NCBI GenBank assembly: GCA_014773175.1
Contig: VXCM01003293.1
Location: 1 to 64,000, forward strand
Direction of reading: 5' to 3'
Source: Lucifuga dentata
Lineage: Eukaryota; Chordata; Actinopteri; Ophidiiformes; Bythitidae
DNA: 64,000 nucleotides
Below, one piece after another: positions 1 to 11,859 of this stretch (position 1 is the first letter of the stretch; each line of letters opens with the position of its first letter). The notes beneath the pieces were generated by a model. It ran no database searches and was not told where the DNA came from. It was given only the letters and a program-made list of their open reading frames with translations. The position numbers were made by a program, and so were the translations under genes.

Positions 1-438
1 TTTGCTGTTAATTTTCCAAGGTTACCAATATTTGCAGTGGGTGCTGTATATTTAAATTCCATATTTGATCAATACAATTACCAATTTGTCAATAACAATA
101 TCCAACTTTAGACTGTAGCCAATTCACACACACACGCACAAGATTTTTCTCTTTCTCCTGTCTTTCTTCTCTCTCTTTTATCCATTTATTGTTGAGTGTT
201 TTTACTGCATTTTATCTTATTGCACTGATTGCTGGGCATGTAATGCAAACAAATTTCCGTGGCAACAGACAATAAAGTGTTATCTTACATTGTGCTCTGT
301 GATGCATGCAAAATCTTTAGAAAAGGTGTCAAGTGCTGTGCTATTAAGAATGACGTCACTGCTGTAAGGCGTGAATCAGACAAGATCACCATGAAACCCA
401 GTGACTCTTTCTGCCTTAGCAGATCAGTGTGTTCATCA
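1..438. other. Unassigned sequence at the left edge
   Basis: AT-rich sequence with a short (CA)n run near 126 and no gene or transposon that I can recognise. Confidence 0.5.
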
Positions 439-450
439 GTGTGTTGTTAT

Positions 451-544
451 CCATCCGTCCATCCATTTTCTAAACCCGTTTGTCCTGTTGAGGGTCATGG
501 GGGGGGGGGGGGNGGGGGGGGGGGGGCTGGAGCCTATCCCAGCG
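451..544 (-). repeat. 5'-truncated SINE-like retroposon with 12-bp target duplication
   Basis: The minus strand carries the 3' part of the SINE seen at 26993-27373 and 13015-13365 (cctatcccag, gggtcatg, then a GGATGGAT-type tail). It is bounded by identical GTGTGTTGTTAT copies at 439-450 and 545-556, which shows target-primed retroposition. The C run inside the repeat is expanded to roughly 28 bases and contains an assembly N at 513. Confidence 0.8.
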
Positions 545-769
545 GTGTGTTGTTATAATAACAATAATAAAACTCCCTCCCAACACAAAGTGCACATCCC
601 AAAACTCCAGGCATTGGACACAAAGCAGGATCAAGCAACAATTAAAACAATAAACAACAACAACAACAAAAAACACACACCACAAACACCCAACATCAAC
701 CGCAACAATTTCCACCCAGAAAAGGACAGTACTGACAAAAGAAAAGGGAGCGACTGAAAAGTAAAAACC

Positions 770-930
770 GAGCAGGTGATCACAGTGTCCCTCCTAAAGT
801 ATTCATGGAGCTGTTCTCCCTGATGGATCTGGGCAGAGAGTTCCATAGACGAGGAGCAGCACAGCTGAAAGATCTTCTCCCCATGTAGCCGCTTGATCCT
901 GGTAGGTGGAGGAGCCACATCCACCGGCTA
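770..930 (-). pseudogene. Possible LINE C-terminal fragment
   Basis: Read on the minus strand, broken frames encode a segment resembling the end of L2/CR1-type LINE proteins (RRSFSCAAPRLWNSLPRSIR). It is short, frame-disrupted and AT-rich outside this block. This is a weak match made by eye. The neighbouring 557-760 is A/C-rich low-complexity sequence with AAC triplets. Confidence 0.4.
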
Positions 931-1517
931 GTAGACAGCCAAATGTGGTAATAGTGTGTAAAACATTAAAGCAATAATCCAACAGACACACTTAATATCT
1001 TCTACCTATGAGTTATTTTTAGATGAGTGGCTGTTTTTATTTTTAAGCTGTATTTGAGTGGAATTTCCCTTTAAATGGTCAAGCCCAATCCACCTTATTT
1101 ATACATGTGTGTGCATGCGTGTGTGTGTGTGCGTGTGCATGTGCGTGTGATCATTGCGTTCTTAAACAAGGGCAGGGTGCCTTCACAGCCAAATCATAGT
1201 TCAACTGGTCCTCCCTGTTTTTCAGAATTGCTCTTTTTTTTTGTTTTTTTTTATCATAAATCTTTCCACCCTGATATCAGCTCTTCTTAGTAAGACTCTT
1301 ATCAAATGCATCAAAATTTTTTCCTGTGTCATACAGGACTGATATATTTTCATATTCAAATCCTGTCACACATTGCGTGGTGTGTATTTCTCACAAATTA
1401 TTTAACTGCTGACATCACATCAGTTTTTTTTATTGGTTGATGACAGCACTAATTCTTTTTAAGACTAATATAGCCAGTAAAACCCATATAGAAAATCAGC
1501 TTCATTCCAACATAAGT

Positions 1518-2012
1518 CTGGTTTATACTTCATGTTAACTGTGTGTACGTGTGCGCTTGTATGCGTGTCGTGAACAGAATTGTTTATATACCACATACAT
1601 AGTTAAGTTGATCTGGGTTAAACACTCTATCCACCAGGAGGTGATGTGAGGTGCCATAACTTGATTTGTCCCAGAAGACCTTCACTCACCTTAAAACTGC
1701 TTCTGATTTTACAAAGCAACCAGTGTAAACAACAATGGTGACAGCAGAGGAGTGCACAGGTAATAAAACAGTTATATAGTACTGCACACTTTCAGGATGC
1801 TGGAGCGCTGACAGTTTTACATAGTTGACCTGTGCTGCTAATGTCACGACAAACGTTCATAACACTGGTGCCACGGTTTCTGTAGGTACTGCATCTCATG
1901 TAAGCATCGCGTTTATTCTGGATAATGTGCACAAACGATGCTTCAAACCAATGCTGGAAGCGCGTGGTGACCATCTTGCGTACGTGTAGTTAACGTGAAG
2001 TATAAACCAAGC
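1518..2012. mobile_element. MITE-like element next to the sulfotransferase stop codon
   Basis: The ends are inverted repeats: GGTTTATACTTCATGTTAAC at the left and the complement GTTAACGTGAAGTATAAACC at the right (one mismatch). No coding capacity is seen. The right end lies about 36 bases from the stop codon of the minus-strand sulfotransferase gene, so the gene's 3'UTR must run into the element. On the minus strand an AATAAA hexamer lies at 1917-1912, inside it. Confidence 0.65.
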
Positions 2013-2047
2013 CGTAGAGTCTCAGTGATCATTTACACTTTCTGGAA

Positions 2048-3283
2048 TCAGCCGTTGTTTTTGTAAGTCTTGCTGGAATGCTCTGTTTTGTTCGGGAACA
2101 AGCTGAACTGATACGGTTCCTGCGGCAGCAGCAGTTCCAAGTCAAGGTTGTTTTGCTCCTTTTCGCTGTTGACGGGCCGGTATCCGAGCAGTGACATGGC
2201 CGGCCCGCACACTTGCTGGATGCGTTTGACGTTGCTGTGCAGCAGTGTGGATCGCCACGCCTTTGACACCTCCATGGCGTTTCTTGAAGTGGTTTTAAAA
2301 GGCTCTTCTTTGGAACCTTTTCCTTTTCCGTGGGTCACCCTGTAGATCCACTCTTCTAGCTGCGTGGTCATCTCCAGGCCAACAAACTTGTACATGGCGT
2401 TGATCTCTTCAACTGGGTTGCGCACCACGTCCTCGTAGCGCACCAGCTTGTAACGTTCTTTCAGAAAGGGAGGGGGCTTCAGAATGGCCGTCTCGTGGAT
2501 GCGCACATGGCTGTGGCAGATCTCCTGCATGACTCGGTACTGCACCTCAGCAACTGGTACGCTTCTCTGCTCCAGAATTAAGGAGTTGTCAATAATAAAG
2601 TTGCTGGCTGTCACCTCTCTGGAGTGCAGCACCGCTCTGGGGTCACGGACCAGGTGGATGATGAAGAGGTTCAGGCTTGGGTCCCGCAGGAGCGGGTAGA
2701 GAGACTCCAGCTCAAAGAACCGCACCTCTTTGAGCACCACGTGGCTGTAAGAGCTGCAGGCCGCTTCCAGCATCTGCACGCCCTGTGAATGGCATGCCTG
2801 GAAGCACTCAGTCTCATTGCTGAAATTGCCACGTGGTGTGAGAGAGCAGACCGGCGGTGAGCACAACGCCCGGCTGTGGCTCCACATGAATAAGGCCGAC
2901 ACTTTTTTCATGAATGGCAGGTAGGCGTCCATCACCAAGAAGTCACACTGGAACAGACTCCGAATCAGATCCCTCAGCGCCATCCGTAGCATGCGTGCGC
3001 TGGACTTTTGCAGCTTGGTCCACACGTGCCAACTGGGCTCCATGAGGTAAAACACGGATGGGTGCTGGCCGAACACCTGACCCAAGAAGGAGGAGCCAGA
3101 ACGCCATGATGACAGCAGCAGCACCTGAGTTTTTTTGTTGGAGGGATCAGAAGGGTCAGAGTGGCCGGAGGGGCTGGAGGGGCTGGACGACTGGTAGTAC
3201 CAACTGTAGAACAGCACGAACATGGCCCCCTTCAGGATGACCAGTAACATCAAGGTGCTGAGGCTGCATTTGCAGTGGGGCAT
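2048..3283 (-). CDS. chst6: GlcNAc-6-O-sulfotransferase, CHST5/CHST6-like (single coding exon)
   Basis: The 411-residue type II Golgi membrane protein is expected to transfer sulfate from PAPS to the 6-OH of N-acetylglucosamine in keratan sulfate or mucin-type glycans. Seen: a short N-terminal tail, one hydrophobic signal-anchor (about residues 8-30), a Ser/Pro stem (31-50), the 5'-phosphosulfate-binding motif SSWRSGSSF (58-66), the 3'-phosphate-binding motif LVRDPRAVLHSRE (211-223), the family blocks VFYLMEP, RALCSPP and SYSHVVLKEVRFF, and N-glycosylation sequons at N153, N156 and N398. The segment CHSHVRIHETAILKPPPFL (256-274) resembles CHST5/6 more than CHST4. Length is normal for the family and no break is seen. 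Start chosen at the ATG just before the anchor. Upstream on the minus strand a polypyrimidine-AG (acceptor near 3360) fits a 5'UTR intron, as usual for CHST genes with one coding exon. Symbol is by similarity; fish chst5/chst6/chst4 orthology needs a tree. Confidence 0.93.
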   Translation of the reverse strand: MPHCKCSLSTLMLLVILKGAMFVLFYSWYYQSSSPSSPSGHSDPSDPSNKKTQVLLLSSWRSGSSFLGQVFGQHPSVFYLMEPSWHVWTKLQKSSARMLRMALRDLIRSLFQCDFLVMDAYLPFMKKVSALFMWSHSRALCSPPVCSLTPRGNFSNETECFQACHSQGVQMLEAACSSYSHVVLKEVRFFELESLYPLLRDPSLNLFIIHLVRDPRAVLHSREVTASNFIIDNSLILEQRSVPVAEVQYRVMQEICHSHVRIHETAILKPPPFLKERYKLVRYEDVVRNPVEEINAMYKFVGLEMTTQLEEWIYRVTHGKGKGSKEEPFKTTSRNAMEVSKAWRSTLLHSNVKRIQQVCGPAMSLLGYRPVNSEKEQNNLDLELLLPQEPYQFSLFPNKTEHSSKTYKNNG

Positions 3284-3349
3284 GATGCTGCAGTGGATCA
3301 GTGTGGATCACTGTGGATGACTGTCAGTTGCTGGTGTGGACGTCTCTCT

Positions 3350-3375
3350 CTCTGCCTGTCTGGAAAAGAGAATTA
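3350..3375 (-). promoter_or_regulatory. Candidate 3' splice site of a 5'UTR intron of the sulfotransferase gene
   Basis: Read on the minus strand, a pyrimidine run TTCTCTTTTCCAG ends at 3360, about 76 bases before the ATG. This would place the whole reading frame in one exon preceded by noncoding exon(s). The matching donor and the promoter cannot be located by eye. Confidence 0.45.
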
Positions 3376-3509
3376 CTGGGAGAGATAAGTTGAGAGGAAG
3401 AGAAAGAGGGCAAAGAGACAAGGAGAGAAATGGACGTACTGAACCAGACATGAGCAACAGTAACTACTTGTAAGTCCTTCTATAGTTTATCACAATGTCA
3501 TGCAGTACA

Positions 3510-3564
3510 AAAAAAAAAAAAAAAAAANAAAAAAAAAAAAAAAAAAAAAGGAGAGAAAAAAAAT
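3510..3564 (+). repeat. Poly(A)-only insertion with 16-bp direct flanks and an internal N
   Basis: The 16-base sequence AATGTCATGCAGTACA occurs at 3494-3509 and again at 3565-3580. Between them are A homopolymers on both sides of a single N (3528) and a short GGAGAG tail. This is the signature of a retroposon target duplication around an A-tail whose body may be missing at the N. Confidence 0.55.
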
Positions 3565-3644
3565 AATGTCATGCAGTACAGAGATTCTTCAAGTTGGTAT
3601 CTGTAATGATTTACCAAATAAACCAGTGTCCAAGGGCTATTGGA

Positions 3645-3691
3645 TATTGGTTTATATCCAATAGTCCTTTGATACTGGATATAAACCAATA
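3645..3691. repeat. Perfect 16-bp hairpin
   Basis: TATTGGTTTATATCCA at 3645-3660 is followed after 15 bases by its exact reverse complement at 3676-3691. Weaker pairing continues outward (CCAAGGGC / GCCATTGG). Probably a tiny fold-back element. Confidence 0.7.
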
Positions 3692-3781
3692 AGCCATTGG
3701 ACTGTCATAAAGTACACAAACAGATGCAGTTACCATGGCTCTGAAGAAATGTTGATGGAAACTTTGAATTATTTTCATTTT

Positions 3782-4432
3782 TACCTCCGCAGAGGAGTTT
3801 ATGAGATCATCAGCATTTGTCTGTTTGCTAGCAGAATAACTTGAAAAGTTATAGATGGATTTGGATGAAATTTTGGGAGGCAGATAATGTCAAGAGGAAG
3901 AACTTACTGTACATTTTGTAAGTGATCTGCATCATATGATAAATCTGATTAGTTCTGCACTGTAACTGCACTATAGAGATTATTCTATCGTATTTCATAT
4001 CATTTTACCTTATTTTTTTATGTTATACTTTATCTTATTTTATTTTCCTCCTCATTGTCTTCATGTTATTATTGCTTTTTTAAATGTCATTTTAACACAT
4101 TTGGTCTTGTGAAAAACGTTTGAATTTGCCTTTGTTCTGGACGGATTTGGATGAAATTTTGGGGGCACATAATGTAGAGAGGAAACACTGATTACATTTT
4201 GTATGTTATCCGCATCATATGGTACAGTATGTCTGATTAATTCTGCATTGTTACTAAACTATAGAGATTATTCTAGTTGATTTTATATCATTTTTTATTA
4301 TTTTGTTTTTTGTTTGTACTTTATCTTGTTTTATTTTCCTCTTCATTGTCTTCATGTTGCTATTACTGCCTTTTTAAATGTCGTTTTAACACATTTGGTC
4401 TTGTGAAAAATGCTTTGAATTGCCTTTGTGTT
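3782..4432. repeat. Dispersed repeat with a diverged ~290-bp tandem duplication
   Basis: Two consecutive units start at GGATTTGGATGAAATTTTGGG (about 3856 and 4142). Both run through shared blocks CTATAGAGATTATTCTA, CATTGTCTTCATGTT and ACACATTTGGTCTTGTGAAA. The units differ by substitutions and small indels, so the duplication is old. The 5' part (3782 on, TTACCTCCGCAGAGGAG) looks like a repeat widespread in fish genomes. Confidence 0.65.
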
Positions 4433-5445
4433 TGAATTGAAGTGAAGCAGAGAAAATTAGCAAATTCTCACGTGATGGAACGAAGCTAGCAAATGTTTGG
4501 GATTTTGCTTGATAAATGACTGAAATGAATAAACAATTATGAAATTACTATTTATTATTTTTCTGTTTATAACTAATTAATAACTCATCTGCACTTGTTA
4601 GTTTTCACACCTGTCCTAGATGGCAATGCCAATAAAGATCTACTTGTAACAATTATACAGAAAGCAGCTATTCTACACTTCACATACAATCCCCAGAACC
4701 ATCCTCAAACACCTCTAGTCCCTGTAAATAAGGCATGTTGGCATATGTAAAGTTTGATCCAGACAGGTGCAGACATCCATATGGAATATACAGCAGTGTT
4801 TCCCATACATAGGCAAAACTTGGGTAGCCTGCCAAGGTTTCTGAAGAACCCCCAGGTTTTGAGGGACAACCCAGCCTTAAAAACAATTCAACTCCTACAT
4901 GCTGTCACACACACTGACATATGCCCTTACATAGGCTGTACTTGGGCGGCCCCAAGAAAGTGGAAGCAGAGAAGGCGAAACCAAATGTCCGACTGCTCCA
5001 CTATCTGTGTGTGTCCCGTTTTGTGTGCTTGGGTTCAGTTGGACTCAGCACACTCAGGCATGATTCCTGCAGCTGTGTTCAATCTAAACATCACTTAAGT
5101 AGAAGTTTTTCAGCAATGTGAAGTAGCTAAAAGGTCTCAGCCAGCAGCAATGATGCCTCCATCAAAGGAACTTCCAGAAGAGCTGAGGAAGAAGGTGATT
5201 GAAATATATCAGTCTGGGAAAGTTTCAAAGCTGTTTCTAAGGCTTTGGAACTCCAAAAAACCCCAGTGAGAGCTGTTACCTTCAAATGGAGATAACTTGG
5301 CTCAGTGGTGAACCTTCCCAGAAAAGGCCAACCTTCCAGAATTCCTCCAAGAGGAGTGATGACTCATCCAGGGACTCACAAACGAGCCAAGGATAACATC
5401 AAAAGAACTGCAGGCCTCTCTCACCTCAATCCAGATCAGAGTTCA

Positions 5446-7449
5446 TGTAGCGTACAGTATACTTTTGGTTATGACAGAAGTAAAGACAATAAATATTATA
5501 CCTTGAAGAATTCTTTATGACCTGTCCGATTTCAAAGGAGGTGAGTTCTCGGCTGTGAGAGTCAAATTCAACCACAAAGAAAACAAATCCAAAGCTTGAC
5601 TGAGTTTTAACAATTTATTAATCCACACACCAAATAACAGAAAATGATTGAGGTCAGATCAAGTATGTAAACTTTACAGCGTTGAGCCAGCTCAGAGTAG
5701 GCAGGAATGGTTGGCGATGTAGGAGAAAGGAATCACTTTTAGCACAACCAAATTAGTGCAGATATGCTATCGGTTACGCTAAATAGCTATTCCTAACTGA
5801 GGCAAGAGTAGCAAGGAAGAAAGGGAGTCAGAATCAGGTTCTCTCTAATCACTACATGACAGAGGCAGGTACTTGCGGATGAAGCTGGAGTCACTTGGTC
5901 CAGTAGGACATCTGGCTGGAACTATGTTGATAACTGGACCGGACCACATGAGGCGGACAACCTTCGGGTATCTGACTTTTCAGAGAGTCCGATGGATCGT
6001 TGCAATTGATCGGTGAATTCTTCGGGCTTCTCAGCTGGAAACCACAGCACTTGTTTAATCTTCTGGCTCAAAGAGACAGTGTGGATGTGGTTGGTCCCAT
6101 GCAGGTTGGTGAAGGCGTGGTGGTCCTGGGGTTGATTCAGGTAGCGGGGTCAGCTCTCTTCTTTGTCAGGAGTGAACGATATTCACCTGAACTGACTTGG
6201 TAGTTTAGCTGACTTGCTATGGAAAGTGGCAAAGTTCTTGTGAGAAGTTACGCGAAGGTAAGATGGAAACTGGAGGTAACACGGGGTTAGAGAGCAAAGA
6301 AACACAAGGGTAACACAACAGGGACGAAAGAACAGAGAAAAGGGGTCCCAGGACCCTCAACAGGATGAAATCTGGACTGAGAAGGAAGAGAGGAGAAGAA
6401 CTGAGGCTACAACCATTTAAATACCGCAGGAGGTGGCACTAGTAGCAGACGTTCCACTTGTGGGGCATTCCGGGAATTTGAGTTATTCTGCTTGTTCTCT
6501 GAATATTCTAAATATCCCATCTAATAACTTGAGTCCATTTTTCTTCTGCTGTCAATTTCTTTGGGTTATACTGAGATATTCACATATAGCGGCATTCATT
6601 AAGGATTTAGTGTTTTCTTTAAGATTCATTCTTATTAATTCTACATTTTATCCTTAGGCATGCACAAATTAGTTGCTAAGCATTTTACTACAATTCTAAC
6701 AAACATTTGATCAACTATCAAACAATGGCACTGAATTCATCAGATGTCGAAATTAATCAGATATCAAACAGTTAACACATTAACAAGCAGACCATAATTC
6801 CTTGTGCAAACATTAAGGCTGTTTGGCTATAAATGAGGGCATTCTTAACTTGGCTTGGTTGTTTTCCAGCAGCTGAGGAAGAAAGGGTTATTGCACATAA
6901 AATAATTGATTAGTTAATGTCTCTGTTGAATTACACCTGAGATAAAAGTCAAAATCCTTCTAAATCAAATAATCCAAAATTAAAGCTTACAGTTAACATT
7001 CTATCTTTGCAGATCATGGGAAGAGTAAGAGACAGAGGTGTGTCTTTTCTGTGGATCACATCTTGGTGTTATTCGTCTTCTGTCCATTGTCTTTTCAGAG
7101 TTCTTCCTGTACAAAAGGGATTGTCTCTGTTTGAGAGGGTGTGTGTGTGTGTGTGTGTGTGTGTGGGNGGGAGTGTGTATGTCTGTGACAAAAGCTTCTG
7201 TTTTTGTTCTCAATTAAGGTTTGTTAGGTTTGTTACAGGAGTCAGTGAGTTTGACTTTTGGGAAGATGTGAGATTCTTCCTGCTGAGTTATCTGAAAGAA
7301 CTGATTTGCTGCAGAATTTGGGCAGTAAAGACAATGGCATCCTGGGGTCCAAGGGGTGTGGGTTGTCAGTCTGCAGGCTCAATTAGCATGAAACAGTCAG
7401 AGACTTTGGGGAATAAAAGGGTTAATTCCAGATGCTGTGGCTACGCTTC

Positions 7450-7450
<1 letters not shown>
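5446..7450 (-). mobile_element. Solo LTR of an endogenous retrovirus/LTR retrotransposon inside the Tc1 element
   Basis: The insert starts TGTAGCGTA and ends ACGCTTCA, so it is TG...CA bounded with a short imperfect inverted repeat, and is flanked by the 4-bp direct repeat TTCA (5442-5445 and 7451-7454). On the minus strand it has LTR-like order: a TATTTAAAT TATA-type box at 6424-6415 and an AATAAA poly(A) signal at 5619-5614. No gag, pol or env frame is seen, so it is a solo LTR left by LTR-LTR recombination. It contains a (GT)n array with an N at 7168. A 4-bp duplication fits a retrovirus-like or Gypsy-like element; class not resolved. Confidence 0.75.
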
Positions 7451-8251
<801 letters not shown>

Positions 8252-9373
8252 GTTTAGGGATCAATTACTTTTTCACATGGATGATAAAGATGTTGGATAA
8301 CTTTTTTGCTTCAATAAATAAAATTATCATTTAAAAACTGCATTATATATTTACTAAGGTTGCCTTTGTTTTATATTTTGTTTGAAGATCTGAAACAATT
8401 TACTATGAGATATATACAAAAATAGAAGAAATCAGGAGGAGGCGAATAGTTTTTCACAGCACTGTATGAACATTTATACTAACCAGGGGTACACATCATT
8501 TTTTGCAGTCCAGCACTAAAATCAGTCCTAGCCTCCATATTTTCAGGCCTCCATGCAGACTGGCTAATACTCTCAAACTTCCCCAACTTTAACAAAGGAA
8601 ATTCACTTCATGTTTTATATTTGATTTTTTTGCTGCCCCATTTTGCAAGCAAAAGCTTAGTAACAACAGAGAGTTTAAATGTGATCACACACACACACAC
8701 CCCTCTACTATGTCTCCACAGTTATTCTCTGGGCACTATTGTTCAAAAGTAATCTGATCGGATTTCAGTTTATCCATTTAGCTCAAATCTTGAAAATGGG
8801 TTGTTCAAAAGAAAAAAAAAGGATTCTGAAATTGGATCAGATCACGAATCCAATCTTGGTTTTGATCTGGATAAAACCTTCAGGATGCGTTGTTCAAACC
8901 TTTTTGAGTAGGACTGGGATAGCTTTGATCCAAAATATCAGGTTGACCCTGATCCCAGCAGAAGGGTGGATTCAGGGTGGATTTCAGGAACAAAATGTAA
9001 TAAAACTTTAAAATTGGACAAATAATACATTTGTATCATGTAGTATATATATATATTTTGCACTTGATTTGTTTAACCGTTACAGCAATAAATTAGATAA
9101 AGTAGCCATTAGGCTACCGATTAAGGTTTTCAGTACAGTAAAGTAAGAAAAAAAACAAAAAAACAGGATTTTATCCCCATAAAATAATCCCCCAAACAGG
9201 TATCAATATCTAACAAAAATAATATATGTAATTTTAACTGTCATTTATCATTGTATATTAATTATAATGACAAAGCTGGTCTGTCCACAAATGAAGAACT
9301 CTGAACGTTCTTTATTCTTTTAACTATTGGACATTTATCCTTTTAAGGATTAAAAACGTGTTCAAAATATCCA

Positions 9374-9508
9374 CAATGTATTTGTGAATAATGTATAATT
9401 GTTTTTATTTATTTGTTGTGGGTCAGATGAGGGGCTGACTNCAATGTATTTGTGAATAATGTATAATTGTTTTTATTTATTTGTTGTGGGTCAGATGAGG
9501 GGCTGACT
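9374..9508. other. Assembly duplication around N 9441
   Basis: 67 bases at 9374-9440 repeat exactly at 9442-9508. Confidence 0.85.
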
Positions 9509-9616
9509 GTTTAAAAGAACAGAAAATGGAAGGGGATGTTTCTTATCAGAATCCTGATAGCAGCAGTTTTGACACAATGGGTGAGGATGCAGATTCAGGT
9601 GTATGAAAGATTATAA

Positions 9617-10794
9617 GGGACACATTAAAATAAAAAAAAAAACATGAAATATACACATTACTGAAATACAATACGTTTTTATTTGTATTTCATTTCCATG
9701 CACACATTAAATGTGTCATAATTAAATGAAAATCATATTGTATAATGCAAACTGTTTATTTTGTTTGAATGATTGAAGTAATTGTTTTTCATTGTGACAT
9801 GAATTTTTCATGCCACATTAAATCAAATCACAGCACGGTGACAACAAAGATCACTGTTCATGTCATTTCACCGTTGTCCAGGAGGAGGCAGCATAAACGT
9901 GTCAAAATTGAATTCGAAACCCTCTCATTTCTTTTTCTGGGTGACAGGTTTCTTTTTCTGAAGCCACGCATTATTCGGTGCCACACNCCCTCTCATTTCT
10001 TTTTCTGGGTGACAGGTTTCTTTTTCTGAAGCCACGCATTATTCGGTGCCACACTGAAAAAGAAATCACCAACCAATCACAACGTGGGGGCGGAGCTTAA
10101 GGCGTGGTTTGTTCTAAACGAGCATTAGCAATGATTTTATATTTTTCTGAGTGGAGTGGTTACAGAGAGAATAGGGACATAGAATTTATCACAGACGAAT
10201 TTCTTCAACAAACAAAACCTGTTTTGCAAACAGTAGGAGCAAATTAGCCTCACGCTAACAGTTTGAAGATGCAGCTAGGATATGAAGGGCTATCAGACCG
10301 GCCAGGTATCTGTATGTGTATTACCTCCATAATCAGGTACTTGGAAATGTGGATTACAGAACCAGAAACTGTGAATTTCTACTGTGTCAAATCATAGCTA
10401 ACTGTGTTTTCTTCCACTTGTTGCAACAGAGCCACAATCTCCTTTACTCTCTCCTGACCCGACATGATCGCTAGCTAATCACCTGCTAATGTACGAATGA
10501 CACGTTTATGCTGCCCCCTCCTGGACAACAGTGAAATGACATGAACAGTGATCTTTGTTTTCACCATGCTGTGATTTGACTTAATGTGGCATGAAAAATT
10601 CATGTCACAATGAAAAACAATTACTTCAATCATTCAAACAAAATACATAAACAGTTTGCATTATACAATATGATTTTCATTTAATTACGAGACATTTAAT
10701 GCGTGCATGGAAATGAAATACAAATGAAAAGATGTGTTGTATTTCACTAATGTGTATTATATTTCACGATGTTTTCTTTATTTTAATGTGTCCC
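9617..10794. mobile_element. Non-autonomous DNA transposon with ~300-bp terminal inverted repeats
   Basis: The arms at about 9617-9905 and 10499-10794 are reverse complements over nearly 300 bases; they share blocks such as GGGACACATTAAAATA and, further in, the CCAGGAGG / GGCAGCATAAACGTGTCA region. The element is flanked by TTATAA at 9611-9616 and 10795-10800. The middle holds a unique-looking segment without long frames. A 67-bp duplication around N at 9987 is an assembly artefact, so the real length is about 1.1 kb. Confidence 0.8.
9920..10054. other. Assembly duplication around N 9987
   Basis: 67 bases at 9920-9986 repeat exactly at 9988-10054, inside the long-TIR element. Confidence 0.85.
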
Positions 10795-11085
10795 TTATAA
10801 TCTTCCACAAAAATGAAGGCACCAGAGGTATTAGAAGACAAGAAAGGTGTGTGTACAGTCTGCACTGAAACCAAATTTACTCAAAATATCTACACTAAGC
10901 TCCTTACATGAATAAATGCAAAGTTTAAATAATCTAAAATAAGGAATCTACAGTACTTATAGAATGAAATGTGATAATAGCCCTTCATGTTTGAGTTAGT
11001 CACACAATACCTGCAATTTTACATGAACTGAGAAAATGCTATAGTACTTGATCCAAATCATTTTAATTTAAGATTAGAAATCTGA

Positions 11086-11859
11086 AGGACCGTACCAGTA
11101 GTTTTGCATGTTTGAGCCCAATAAATGCCTGTGCGCACGTTACATTACTACAAGTCATTTTCCAAAAAATACTATTAGAGCAGTGCATTTTCTATTTGTT
11201 TTTCAACAGCCATTTGTTTCAGGTCATTCCACTAAGCTTTCAAAATCAACTTGGAGAGACTTTAAGCCTGCTTGAGACAGGTAATCAATCACAGCAAACA
11301 AAAACAAAATTATTTAATTAACTGATTCAGTACGAAGCTACACAGAAGAAAATGTATGAGAATGAGACTTCTTTTACCATAGAAATTAAAACTGCCATGC
11401 TTTAAAATTGTCTCTTTCCTTTCATCTGCCTTTCACAATCATAGACTGCTAATTTACACATCTCGCTGTTAAATCGGAATTCAGCATTCTTGACCATTAA
11501 TTCCTTTAAACAATTGTTTTTGGATTTTATATGTATGTAAATAATATTTCTCTTTTGTAGTGACATTGAGATAGTGCAGCAAAGAAAGAATCTCATTGTA
11601 TAGAAAACTTGTTTCTCTGTGCTGATGATAAAGCCTTTAAATCCTTGAATCCTACTTACGAACATGTGTCAATGAACAGGTGAAACGTTGAATTTTTAAG
11701 GTGAGTCTGTCACCTGAACATTTGATTTTTAAAGATTAGGAGATTTGGTAAAATAACACGAAAACTAAAATACAGTTTTACATTTTGGAAAATGGTTGGC
11801 AGTAACTACGTGGGTGGTATTTACTGAGATCAAATATGCAAAACCACTGGTATGGCCCT
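11086..11859. mobile_element. TTAA MITE family 1, copy 1 (with internal insertion)
   Basis: Left end AGGACCGTACCAGTAG...; right end ...CCACTGGTATGGCCCT followed by TTAA. About 270 bases (about 11390-11660) in the middle are absent from other copies; they contain a block reading GGATTCAAGGATTTAAAGG on the minus strand and look like a separate small insertion. Confidence 0.75.

Noticed and set aside
9374..9508. Tandem 67-bp duplication as a biological feature
   Set aside because: Exact copies around a single N with the same length as four other such joins; assembly overlap is the simpler explanation.
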